Shown here: positions 45,844 through 53,628 of the stretch, in pieces | Position numbering within the stretch: position 1 is the stretch's first letter | How the letters are laid out: each line of letters opens with the position of its first letter | NCBI GenBank assembly: GCA_020633315.1 | Contig: JACKDV010000003.1 | Coordinates: 620,001-684,000, forward strand | From: Myxococcales bacterium | Lineage (GTDB): Bacteria > Myxococcota_A > Polyangia > Nannocystales > Nannocystaceae | Length of the DNA: 64,000 nt | Direction: 5' to 3' | The notes under the pieces: generated by a model | Told to the model about the DNA's origin: nothing | Seen by the model: only the letters and a program-made list of their open reading frames with translations | Databases searched by the model: none | Translations under genes and position numbers: made by a program

Positions 45844-47214
45844 ATGAGCACCCAAGACTACAACGATGGTCGCCTTCTCCCCTCCTTCCCCCTGATCGGT
45901 GGCTGTCTATCGATCGCCCTGGCCACATCGATCGGCACGGTGCACGCCGAGCCGCTCGGGGCCGGCGGCCCCCTCACCACCCTCGTGATCCCATCCCCCC
46001 GCGTGACCATGATGAGCGTGGGCGATGGCACCACCTGCGCCGCCTTCGACGACGGCCGCGCCAAGTGCTGGGGTCACAACGATCGAGGACAGCTCGGACG
46101 AGGCGACGACACCTGGATCGGCGACGAGCAGGTTCCCGGCGATGCGGAGCCCATCGAGGTGGGCGGCTTCGTGGAGGAGATCCGCAGCAACGGCCGCCAG
46201 ACCTACGTCCGCCTCGACACCGGCGTGGTCCGAGCGTGGGGGATCGGCGACGCCCATGCGCTCGGCCTCCAGCACACCGAGACGATCGGCGACGACGAGA
46301 CCCCGGCCCAGGCCAGCGTCGCCGTCGACCTGGAGCTCGGGGGGCCGGCCGTCTCGCTCGCGCTCGGGGACGACTTCGCCTGCGCGCTGCTGGTGACCGG
46401 AGCCGTCCAGTGCTGGGGGTCCAACGACGTAGGGCAGCTCGGCCTCGGGCACACGCAGCGGATCGGCGACGACGAGTCCCCGGCGAACGCGGGCTCGGTG
46501 GGGCTGGGCGCTCCGGCGGTGAGCCTCGTCGCCGGGGCCCACCATGCCTGCGCCGTGCTCGAGGGCGGCACGGTGCGCTGCTGGGGTCTCAACGACTCGG
46601 GGCAGCTCGGCTACGGTCACACCCAGGACATCGGCGACGACGAGCAGCCCTGGTCCCAGGCGCCCGTCGACGTGGGCGGGGCCGTGGTCGAGCTCGCGGC
46701 CGGAGAGCGCCACACCTGCGCCCGGCTCGACACCGGCGACGTGCGCTGCTGGGGCAGCAACCACGACGGACAGCTCGGCCGGGGAACCCCCGAGACCGTC
46801 GGTGACGACGAGGTCCCTGCCTCGCGTCTCGAGCTCACCATCGGCGGGGCGGTCGCGAGCCTGGCCGCGGGAGCCCGCCACACCTGCGCGGTGATGCAGG
46901 GCGGGGGCCTGCGTTGCTGGGGCGAGGGCCTCGAGGGGCAGCTCGGCTACGGCAACAGCGACTGCATCGGCGACGACGAGACGCCGCTGCTCGCCGGCGA
47001 GGTGGACGTGGGGGATCTCGGCGTGGCCCAGCTCTTCATCGGGCCCACCGCATCCTCCACCTGCGTCCAGCGCGACGACGGGGCCGTGCGCTGCTGGGGC
47101 CTCAACGACGTGGGCCAGCTCGGCTACGGAGACACCGCGTCGAGGGGAGACAGCCCCGCCACCACGCCGGGGCGGATCTCCGACGTCGTCGTCGTGCGAA
47201 GCGGCGACGACTGA
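45844..47214 (+). CDS. Secreted RCC1-repeat beta-propeller protein
   Basis: 456 residues from ATG 45844. A signal peptide (LIGGCLSIALATSIGTVHA) is followed by about seven RCC1/BNR-type repeats with the consensus T/HxCAxxxxGxxxCWGxNxxGQLGxG, each with a GDDE motif some residues later (for example RCWGLNDSGQLGYG). In bacteria such propellers are usually surface or extracellular binding proteins. Cys pairs at fixed spots in each repeat (Cys before and in CWG) suggest disulphides. Located between two related ECF sigma genes. Ligand unknown. Confidence 0.9.
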   Translation: MSTQDYNDGRLLPSFPLIGGCLSIALATSIGTVHAEPLGAGGPLTTLVIPSPRVTMMSVGDGTTCAAFDDGRAKCWGHNDRGQLGRGDDTWIGDEQVPGDAEPIEVGGFVEEIRSNGRQTYVRLDTGVVRAWGIGDAHALGLQHTETIGDDETPAQASVAVDLELGGPAVSLALGDDFACALLVTGAVQCWGSNDVGQLGLGHTQRIGDDESPANAGSVGLGAPAVSLVAGAHHACAVLEGGTVRCWGLNDSGQLGYGHTQDIGDDEQPWSQAPVDVGGAVVELAAGERHTCARLDTGDVRCWGSNHDGQLGRGTPETVGDDEVPASRLELTIGGAVASLAAGARHTCAVMQGGGLRCWGEGLEGQLGYGNSDCIGDDETPLLAGEVDVGDLGVAQLFIGPTASSTCVQRDDGAVRCWGLNDVGQLGYGDTASRGDSPATTPGRISDVVVVRSGDD

Positions 47215-47225
47215 CCCGCGACGAT

Positions 47226-47254
47226 CGCGTGGCCCGCCCTCCCCGGGCCACGCG
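47226..47254 (+). terminator. Hairpin terminator after RCC1 gene
   Basis: An 11-bp perfect stem (47226-47236 with 47244-47254) surrounds a 7-nt CCCTCCC loop, 12 nt after the stop and before the next sigma gene. Confidence 0.7.
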
Positions 47255-47281
47255 CCGCGAAACCCGGCGACGAAACGATCG

Positions 47282-47287
47282 TATCCT
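47282..47287 (+). promoter_or_regulatory. -10-like box TATCCT, predicted leaderless start for ECF sigma gene
   Basis: TATCCT ends exactly 7 nt before ATG 47295. GAAACC at 47259-47264, 17 nt upstream of the box, resembles an ECF-type -35 element, so autoregulation is possible. Confidence 0.5.
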
Positions 47288-47294
47288 ATGGTGG

Positions 47295-47915
47295 ATGGCC
47301 AGTGACATCGAGCTGCTCCAGGCATGGCGCGACGGCGACGACGCCCGCGGCCAGGAGCTGTGCATGCGGTACTTCGAGCCAGTGGCGCGCTTCTTCGCCA
47401 ACAAGCTCGGCGACCAGACCAGCGACCTGGTGCAGGACACCTTCCTGGCCCTCGTCCAGGGTCGTGACCGGCTCCACGACGACACCCGCTTTCGATCCTA
47501 CCTGTTCGGCATCGCCTACAACGTGCTCAAGAAGCACCTGACGCGGCGCTACCAGATGCCCGAGGACTTCGAGACCCGCTCCCTGTGCGACCTGGCCCCG
47601 GGGGCGGAGACCATGCTGCGAGAGGCCGAGCACCTGCGGCTGCTCAAGTCGGCGCTGCGGAGGATCCCGCTCAACCTCCAGGTGGCGCTCGAGCTGCGCT
47701 ACTGGGAGAGCCTCTCGAGCATGGAGATCGCCCAGGTCCTGGGCATCGCGCCGTCCACCGTGCGCACCCACCTGGCGCGGGCCCGCACGATGCTCGAGGA
47801 GGCCCTGCGAGCCGAGGCCGAGGCGCCCGACGTGGCCGAGAGCACCATCAGCAACCTCGACGCCTGGGCCCAGCAGCTGCGCGGGGTGGTGGCGCACGCC
47901 GGGGTCGCGAGCTGA
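47295..47915 (+). CDS. ECF-type sigma factor, second of the STI-LD-W extension type
   Basis: 206 residues. Region 2 reads YFEPVARFFANKLGDQTSDLVQDTFLALVQG and region 4 reads LNLQVALELRYWESLSSMEIAQVLGIAPSTVRTHLARAR. The C-terminal extension AESTISNLDAWAQQLR parallels that of the sigma factor at 41793. In the core-contact part of region 2 the usual acidic DAED is replaced by DQTSD, giving Thr and Ser at positions where kinase-activated ECFs carry phosphorylatable residues; that comparison is inference. Neither a kinase nor an anti-sigma gene is immediately adjacent on this strand. Confidence 0.92.
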   Translation: MASDIELLQAWRDGDDARGQELCMRYFEPVARFFANKLGDQTSDLVQDTFLALVQGRDRLHDDTRFRSYLFGIAYNVLKKHLTRRYQMPEDFETRSLCDLAPGAETMLREAEHLRLLKSALRRIPLNLQVALELRYWESLSSMEIAQVLGIAPSTVRTHLARARTMLEEALRAEAEAPDVAESTISNLDAWAQQLRGVVAHAGVAS

Positions 47916-47933
47916 GCGGGCCCCGCCCCTCGG

Positions 47934-48116
47934 TCACACCACGCCCTGGGCGATCATCGCGTCGGCCACCTCGATGAAGCCGGCAACGATGCAGCCCGGG
48001 GTCTGCTCGTCACCGAAGTTGGAGGCCTCGAGCACGGCCTCGCTCACCTTGCCGCTGCCGTCCACCTCCGTGCGCACGGCGATGGCCCCGATCAGGTCGT
48101 CGGCCTCCATGCGCAC
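47934..48116 (-). CDS. Short AgmX/PglI C-terminal-domain-like fragment
   Basis: 60 residues from GTG 48116 (ATG 48110 possible). The pattern IGAIAVRTEVDGSGKVSEAVLEASNFGDEQTPGCIVAGF resembles the C-terminal domain of AgmX/PglI and TonB-like myxobacterial proteins, where G-x-I-x-V-x-x-x-V-D-x-x-G-x-V and a later single Cys are typical. Here it stands alone without the usual upstream membrane or linker part, and the frame is open only to about 48188 upstream. It may be a remnant of a larger gene or a tiny protein. Confidence 0.35.
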   Translation of the reverse strand: MRMEADDLIGAIAVRTEVDGSGKVSEAVLEASNFGDEQTPGCIVAGFIEVADAMIAQGVV

Positions 48117-48206
48117 CAGCGCCGCGGATCCGCGTTCCGCCCCGCGACGGCGATCTTCGCTGAGCCGATCCGGGCCCGTCGCGCCCTCTCATCCCGAGGA
48201 GAGCTC

Positions 48207-48590
48207 GTGGCCCATCTCGTCCCCCGCATCGCCTTGATCTCGCTGTGGCTCGTCGCGAGCGCATGCCCCGGAGACGACGACGCGTCGTCGGAGAGCGGGG
48301 CCGACTCCGGCACCGGCTCGGCCCCCGCGACCGGCTCGGGCTCCGACGGCTCCGGCCCCGCGTCCACCAGCGGGCAGAGCACCGACGCCAGCGACACCGA
48401 GCCCGCCTGCGTGCCCAACTACGACCCCTGCGGCTTCGAGAACCTGTGCTGCCCCGACATGTACTGCCGCTCCGGCGACTGCCTGCAGTGCAAGCCCCCC
48501 GGCTCGCCCTGCGACGGCACCTGGCTCGGCTCGGAGTGCTGCGAGGGAGGCTGCGCGATGCAGCCCGACGGAGAGCGGATCTGCCAGTGA
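48207..48590 (+). CDS. Cys-rich lipoprotein with Ser/Gly/Thr linker
   Basis: 127 residues from GTG 48207 with GAGGAG a few nt upstream. The lipobox is LVASAC (Cys about 20). A 45-residue Asp/Ser/Gly/Thr linker follows, then a 55-residue knot with 12 cysteines, including a vicinal pair after FENL and a vicinal Cys pair in GSECCEGGC. This build is very common in Nannocystaceae-like genomes. Surface-exposed lipoprotein; function unknown. Convergent with the large kinase gene. Confidence 0.8.
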   Translation: MAHLVPRIALISLWLVASACPGDDDASSESGADSGTGSAPATGSGSDGSGPASTSGQSTDASDTEPACVPNYDPCGFENLCCPDMYCRSGDCLQCKPPGSPCDGTWLGSECCEGGCAMQPDGERICQ

Positions 48591-48606
48591 GCCGAGCGAG
48601 GGTCCC

Positions 48607-51600
48607 CTACCCCGGCTTCATCCCGCCCATCCGCACCGTGAGCCCCTGCAGCCGCTGGGCGTCCTCGGTGATCTTGAGCGTCACCCGACGGATCGCATCG
48701 GCGGTGGGCGACCCGAAGGGCCGCAGCTCGAGCTCGGCCTCGCGGGCCTGCTGCTCCCAGTGGGCGCGCTCGGTCTCCGCCCCCGTGCCCTCGGGCGCCG
48801 CGGGCCACCACCCCACCGGCTCGACCCCCAGGCGGGCGAAGATCGCCGCCGCCTGGTCTCGGCGCGCCTGGGCCCCCTCCTCGTCGCCGAGCGCCATCGA
48901 GCCCTCGGCCAGCCGCAGGAGCACCTGCGGCTGCGTGGCCACGTTGCCTCCCCGCTCGAGCCTCGCCATCGCCTCCTGGGCGTCGGCCTCGAAGCTGGCG
49001 AAGTCGTCGGAGGTCAGCGCCCGCACGTGGGCCCAGCCGGCCAGCCCCAGGGCAACCGCGTACTCGTCGGTGGCTCCCGCCTTGAGCCCGGCATCGTAGG
49101 CGCGCGCCGCCTCGTCATAGTCGCCCTGCACCAGCGCCACGTCGCCGAGGAAGGAGTGGGCCCAGCCCACGCCGGTGCCCAGCCCCTGCCGCCGCGACAG
49201 CTCCACCGCGTGCTCGAGCAGCAGCCGCGCGCGCGGCAGCTGCCCCACGTGGAACTGCTGCCGCCCCGCCACCATGAACGAGAGGTAGAGGTACAGCCCG
49301 TCGACCTCGTAGCGCTGCGCCCGGGCCAGCGCCTCGGCGCTGCGGATCACCCCCTGCTCGCGATCGTAGGCCTGCTCGGCCGCGATCGCGGCGTAGCACG
49401 AGGCCGCCACCCGCCGCACCGGATCCTCGAGCTCGTCGGCCAGCCTCGCGGCGCGGCTCAGGTGCACCCGCGCCTCGTCCAAGGCCCCGGTGTAGCCCAG
49501 CGACAGCCCCAGCATGCCCAGCGAGTGGCACAGCTCCACCGAGTCGTTCTCGGCCGCCGCCAGCTCGCACCCGCGCTGCAGCGCCACCGCGGCCTCGCCG
49601 TAGCGACCCCGCACGTAGAGGGCCCGCCCCACCAGGTTGGCCGGGAGCACCCGGTAGCGGCGGGTCCGTCGGCGATCGCCCGCGTGCTGCAGGCAGCGCG
49701 TGGCCAGCTCCACCGCCGAGGGCATGTCCCCTCGCAGGTAGCGGAGCCGCGCCAGTGCGCTGTCGATCGCATAGTCCTCCACCATGCTCACGCCATCGGC
49801 CGACAGCGCCCGCGCGGCCCAGCCCACCACCGCGAAGGCCTCGTCGAGGTGCCCCAGCGCCCCCGCCACGCGGGCGTATTCGAAGGCCGCCTCGCGCAGC
49901 AGGCCGGTGCGCTCGGGCCCCCGCGGCAGGCCATCGCCCAGCTCGATCGCCCGCCGGAAGTGCCGCTCGGCCCCCGCCAGATCGTGCAGCGCATCGGCGT
50001 GGTGCGCCGCCACCAGGTGCACCCGCGCCGCCGCCAGCGGATCGCCGGCCTGCTCGAGGTGATGGGCCCGGCGCCCCGGGTCCTTGCCGCGCCGCTCGAG
50101 CTGCGCCGCGATCTTGGCGTGGATCATCCGGGCCTGCTGGGGCTCCCACTGCGCGGCCAGGCTGCAGGCGAGCGCCTCGTGGGCGAGCTGGCAGTAGTTG
50201 CTCTGCACCCGCGCCAGCCCCAGCGCGTGGGCGTCGAGCATCGCCGCCTGCACCTCGTAGATGCCGTGCAGCTCGGTGCCCACCACGTCGTCGCGATCGA
50301 AGCCGCGCCCCATCAGCGCCCCCACACCCAGCACCCGGCGGGCCCGCGGATCGAGCCGCGCCAGCCGACGCTCGAGCACCTCGGCCACCGTGGCCGGCGG
50401 CACGTAGGCCCGCAGCCGCGCCTCGTCGATCTCCACCCCGCCCCCCGGCAGTCGACGCACGCAGCTCTGGAGCTGGAGGTCGGCGGTGACCTGAACCGTG
50501 GCCATGGGGATCCCGGTGGCCAGCGCCGGCACCTCGAGCACCAGCCGCTCGATCACCTGGGGATCCTCGGTGGTCAGCAGGGCGCGCAGCAGGGCCCGGT
50601 TGTCGGCCGCGGGCAGGCTGCCCAGCTCGATCGCGTCCATGCCCTCGGCCCAGGGCGGCCGCTCGCGCGCGCTCATCAGCACGAACGCGCCCCGCACCGG
50701 CATCGTGGCCAGGTAGCGCATCACCGCCTGCGCGCCCGTGCCGGCCCACTGCACGTCCTCGAGCACGAGCACCAGCGGGTGGTGTCGCGCCACCACCTGC
50801 AAGAGCCCGTGGATTGCCCGCGCCACCGCCTCGGGGCCGGGCCGCGCCGGGGGCTCGATCGCACCGGCCGTCCCCGGCGGCTGGGCCTCGGGCACCAGGG
50901 CGATGAGCACCCCCTCGAGCGGACCCAGCGACTCGCGGAGCTCTCGACCCAGCGTGCGCCAGTGCGGCAGCGAGCGCATGGCCTCGCCCAGCCGCCCCGC
51001 CGCCTCGCGCAGCGACGCAAAGGGCACCAGGTCGCCCGACTCGCGGCAGCGCCCGTCGGCGACCAGGGTGGGCGGCTCGCCGTGCTCGAGCAGGAAGCGC
51101 TCGAGCAGCGCGCTCTTGCCCACCCCCTGCGGCCCCAGCACCAGGGTCGGCCCCTTGGGCTGCGTTCGGGCCTCGGCCCAGCGCTGCCGCAGCGCGGCCA
51201 GCTCGGCGTCGCGCCCGTACAGCCCCTCCACCTGGATCGGCTGCGAGGGCGAGGGATCGGTGACGTCGGTCGAGGCTCCGCGCCCGCCCGACAGCGCCGA
51301 GAACATCAGCCTGCGGGTCGCCGCGCGCAGGGCCTTCATGGTGGGGCGCACCCGAGGATCCACGGCCAGCATCGATCGCAGCAGGCTCTTGAGCCCCGGC
51401 GGCGCCTGCTCCCACGCCACGCTGTCCAGCGGCGGCGGCCCGGCGTACTTGTCGTGGATCTGCGCGGTGACCCCCTGCTCCTCGAAGGCCAGGCGCCCCG
51501 TGAGCATCACGTGCAGGGTGACCCCGAGCGCATACACGTCCATGCTCGAGTGCCGCGGCTCGTCGGTGAAGCACTCGGGCGCCATGTAGGCGGGGGTCCC

Positions 51601-52128
51601 CGCGATCACGCGCTGTCCCCCGCGCCACGCCCGGGCCAGCCGCGCCACCCCGAAGTCGAGCACCTTGAGGTGCGGGCCGTGGCGATCGGTGATCACGATG
51701 TTGTCGGGCTTGAGGTCGAGGTGGAGCACCCCCTGCTCGTGGCAGTAGCCCATCACCTCGGCCACGCGCTCCACGATCGCGAGGGCCTCCACCGGGTCGA
51801 GGCGATCGTGGCGGTCCACGTGCTCGATGAGCGGCATGCCCTGCACCAGCTCCATCTCGAGGTACAGGCGGCCGTCGTCCAGGTAGCCGTAGCCGTGGGT
51901 GCGCACCAGCCCCGGGTGCCGCAGCCGCAGCATGGCCTCGATCTCGTTCTGCAGCAGGCCCAGCTCCACCGTGCTCATGGCCTCGGTGGGCTCGTGGGCC
52001 ACCTTCACCGCCCGCGCCTCACCGTCGGCGCTGCGCACCCGGTACACCCGGCCAAAGCCGCCCTCGCCGAGCACTCGCTCGATGACGGACGTCCCGATCC
52101 GATCGCCGATCTCGAGCCGCGTGGTCAT
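48607..52128 (-). CDS. Ser/Thr kinase - AAA ATPase - TPR giant signalling protein
   Basis: 1173 residues from ATG 52128 (GTG 52149 possible but sits over the putative -10). The kinase domain (about 10-280) has GEGGFGRV, AVKVAHE, DFG and MAPE. The catalytic loop reads HLDLKPDN, so the HRD Arg is Leu and activation-loop phosphorylation may not be needed. Next is an AAA/STAND-like ATPase (about 305-600) with Walker A GPQGVGKSALL and Walker B LVLVLEDVQW. The second half consists of TPR-like helices. No membrane helix. It is built like the PknK/AfsK-related sensors in which kinase output is gated by the NTPase. Confidence 0.94.
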   Translation of the reverse strand: MTTRLEIGDRIGTSVIERVLGEGGFGRVYRVRSADGEARAVKVAHEPTEAMSTVELGLLQNEIEAMLRLRHPGLVRTHGYGYLDDGRLYLEMELVQGMPLIEHVDRHDRLDPVEALAIVERVAEVMGYCHEQGVLHLDLKPDNIVITDRHGPHLKVLDFGVARLARAWRGGQRVIAGTPAYMAPECFTDEPRHSSMDVYALGVTLHVMLTGRLAFEEQGVTAQIHDKYAGPPPLDSVAWEQAPPGLKSLLRSMLAVDPRVRPTMKALRAATRRLMFSALSGGRGASTDVTDPSPSQPIQVEGLYGRDAELAALRQRWAEARTQPKGPTLVLGPQGVGKSALLERFLLEHGEPPTLVADGRCRESGDLVPFASLREAAGRLGEAMRSLPHWRTLGRELRESLGPLEGVLIALVPEAQPPGTAGAIEPPARPGPEAVARAIHGLLQVVARHHPLVLVLEDVQWAGTGAQAVMRYLATMPVRGAFVLMSARERPPWAEGMDAIELGSLPAADNRALLRALLTTEDPQVIERLVLEVPALATGIPMATVQVTADLQLQSCVRRLPGGGVEIDEARLRAYVPPATVAEVLERRLARLDPRARRVLGVGALMGRGFDRDDVVGTELHGIYEVQAAMLDAHALGLARVQSNYCQLAHEALACSLAAQWEPQQARMIHAKIAAQLERRGKDPGRRAHHLEQAGDPLAAARVHLVAAHHADALHDLAGAERHFRRAIELGDGLPRGPERTGLLREAAFEYARVAGALGHLDEAFAVVGWAARALSADGVSMVEDYAIDSALARLRYLRGDMPSAVELATRCLQHAGDRRRTRRYRVLPANLVGRALYVRGRYGEAAVALQRGCELAAAENDSVELCHSLGMLGLSLGYTGALDEARVHLSRAARLADELEDPVRRVAASCYAAIAAEQAYDREQGVIRSAEALARAQRYEVDGLYLYLSFMVAGRQQFHVGQLPRARLLLEHAVELSRRQGLGTGVGWAHSFLGDVALVQGDYDEAARAYDAGLKAGATDEYAVALGLAGWAHVRALTSDDFASFEADAQEAMARLERGGNVATQPQVLLRLAEGSMALGDEEGAQARRDQAAAIFARLGVEPVGWWPAAPEGTGAETERAHWEQQAREAELELRPFGSPTADAIRRVTLKITEDAQRLQGLTVRMGGMKPG

Positions 52129-52139
52129 GGGAACGGAGG

Positions 52140-52145
52140 ACGCTA
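52140..52145 (-). promoter_or_regulatory. -10-like box TAGCGT for kinase-AAA-TPR gene
   Basis: Minus-strand TAGCGT ends 11 nt before ATG 52128, predicting a leader of only a few nt. Confidence 0.3.
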
Positions 52146-52265
52146 GCACGCCACGCGCCGCGCCCCGAGGGGGCGGCGGCTCCGCTCCGGTACACCGTAC
52201 CGTCCCAAGGCAGCCCGTCCGAAGGGGTTTCCCGAGCCCAGCGAAAGCTCCCGCCGCCGCGGTCG

Positions 52266-52507
52266 TTGCCCGCGAGGTCCCTCATCCGCACCGCGTCGAT
52301 CTCCACGCTCTGCCTGCTCCTCCTGCCCAGGTGACGGTGGAGCTACAGCGCGGGGTGGCCTTCGGTGCGATCGCGGGGCCCTCGGTGGCCCCCGAGGGCC
52401 TCACGCGTCACGCCGCGGACCAGCAGACCGAGGTCCGCGGCGTGATCGATTTCTGCAGCGGCTGCGTGCGGGCCACGCCCTGCGAGCTGCTGCTGCCCGG
52501 CGACTAG
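52266..52507 (+). pseudogene. Small secreted protein gene with an apparent frameshift
   Basis: From about 52266 (TTG) one frame encodes a signal-peptide-like MPARSLIRTASISTLCLLLLP with almost only G/C in third codon positions, then meets a stop at 52332-52334. From about 52328 a different frame continues (Q-V-T-V-E-L-Q-R to ELLLPGD), again with very high GC3, and ends at TAG 52505-52507. The two parts joined would make one secreted protein of about 80 residues with a CSGC-x5-C motif. Sequencing error, pseudogene or programmed shift near CTGCCCAGGTGA are all possible. The 3' end overlaps the end of the convergent bufferin-like gene. Confidence 0.45.
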
Positions 52508-52893
52508 ACCGGCGCCTCGGCGGCCTCGTCGGCCGCCCCTTCCTCGGCGCCGTCGCCCTCGTTCTCGGCCGGGATGATCTGCCCGCCCTTGCGCTGGCAA
52601 TCGGGCTCCGAGACCAGGATCCACCCCTTGCCCTTGCAGGAGTTCTGGCCCCCGCAGTCGTGGGAGCCGGCCACGTCGCACAGGCTCTGGCCCGAGCACT
52701 CGTTGATCCCGAGGCACTTGACCTCGACCGCGGCGACGTCGGAGGCACCGTCACCGGCGGCATCGCCCGCGGTGTCGCCCGCCGACGCTCCACCGGCACC
52801 CGGGTTGGTGGTGGTCGGCTGCTCCTTGCCGCAGGCGCCCAGGAACAGGGCGGCTGCGGTGAGGGCCAGGGAGGTGGCGAGGCTGCGGCTCAT
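52504..52893 (-). CDS. BufA2-like (bufferin-type) Cys-rich lipoprotein
   Basis: 129 residues from ATG 52893. Lipobox LFLGAC (Cys about 21), then an Ala/Gly/Asp linker, then a Cys-rich core KCLGINECSGQSLC, SHDCGGQNSCKGKGW and EPDC. The repeated C-x-G-x-N-x-C-x-G-x-x-x-C and GQNSCKGKGW are the hallmark of BufA2-type metallophore precursors. Known bufferins bind copper after modification by MNIO/BufB-BufC enzymes; none is encoded in this window, so this could be an unmodified or trans-modified relative. It ends with an acidic tail. It lies 5 nt after the dihaem lipoprotein gene, in one operon. Confidence 0.8.
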   Translation of the reverse strand: MSRSLATSLALTAAALFLGACGKEQPTTTNPGAGGASAGDTAGDAAGDGASDVAAVEVKCLGINECSGQSLCDVAGSHDCGGQNSCKGKGWILVSEPDCQRKGGQIIPAENEGDGAEEGAADEAAEAPV

Positions 52894-52898
52894 CGCCC

Positions 52899-53435
52899 CT
52901 ACTCCTTGGGGTGGCAGGTGAAGCAGCCCACCGTGCCCTCCCCCGTCTCGGGGTTGTAGGGCTCGGCGTGGAGCAGGGCCGCCATATCGGGGACGACCTT
53001 GTCGACCATGAACTTGGTCATCGCCTCGTCGTACTCCATCGCGGCCTTGACCGGATCGGCCTCGGGCAGCGGGTAGATGGAGTCGGTCGGCATGGCGTAG
53101 CTCTTCTCCTTGCCGTCGTCGCCGTGGCAGGTCTGGCACTTGAAGCCCTTGAACTGGGCCTCGTCGTACTCCTTGAACAGGGCCTTCATCTTGGGGAGCA
53201 CCTCGACGCCCATCCACTCCTTGCGGGCGTCGAAGTCCATGTCGGCCCACTTGGCCTCGCCCGCGGCACCGCCGTCGCCACCGGCTCCGCCGTCGTCCGC
53301 CACCACGTCTCCGCCGGTGGTCGGGGTATCGGTCCCGTCTCCGCCGGTGGTCGGGGGATTGCTGGAGCCGCCTTCCTTTTGACAGGCAGCCGCGGCCAAC
53401 AGGAGGGTCGCCAGTAGCGCGGTCTTGGTCTTCAT
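52899..53435 (-). CDS. Dihaem c-type cytochrome lipoprotein
   Basis: 178 residues; GGGAG precedes the ATG. Lipobox LLAAAAC (Cys about 18), a Gly/Thr/Asp linker, then a soluble domain with two haem sites, CQTCH (about residue 100) and CFTCH near the C-terminus. The order resembles small periplasmic electron-transfer lipoproteins of myxobacteria, in which the mid-protein KEWMGVEVLPKMKALF segment is common. It is the first gene of an operon with the bufferin-like lipoprotein and divergent from the GspC-like gene. Confidence 0.87.
   Translation of the reverse strand: MKTKTALLATLLLAAAACQKEGGSSNPPTTGGDGTDTPTTGGDVVADDGGAGGDGGAAGEAKWADMDFDARKEWMGVEVLPKMKALFKEYDEAQFKGFKCQTCHGDDGKEKSYAMPTDSIYPLPEADPVKAAMEYDEAMTKFMVDKVVPDMAALLHAEPYNPETGEGTVGCFTCHPKE
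53306..53356. repeat. 21-bp direct repeat in the linker of the dihaem lipoprotein
   Basis: The same 21 bases occur at 53306-53326 and 53336-53356, encoding the repeated PTTGGD linker. Length variation here would be tolerated. Confidence 0.75.
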
Positions 53436-53537
53436 GATCGCTCCCTGCGGGCGTCGCTCGCCCGGCTCCGCCGCTTGTTACGGCATCGACCGCCCTCGAC
53501 GCAAGCCGAGGCCCGAGACGCCCCGCCGCGGGCCCGG

Positions 53538-53543
53538 TACAAT
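53538..53543 (+). promoter_or_regulatory. -10-like box TACAAT for the gspC-like gene
   Basis: TACAAT is the best match to a -10 element in the 193-nt divergent gap. A start near 53550 would leave a leader of about 79 nt, and GAGG lies 8 nt before ATG 53629. Confidence 0.4.
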
Positions 53544-53628
53544 GCTCGAAGCGGGGGCGGGCTCCGGTCGAGGACCCCAGCATCCTGCGCATCGAGCGCG
53601 GGCACCGCAGCGCGCTCCGAGGATTCCG

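Noticed and set aside
45349..45851. Minus-strand open frames of 97 and 157 codons in the long intergenic region
   Set aside because: No codon bias, no Shine-Dalgarno and no recognisable domains; part of their length is the terminator palindrome.
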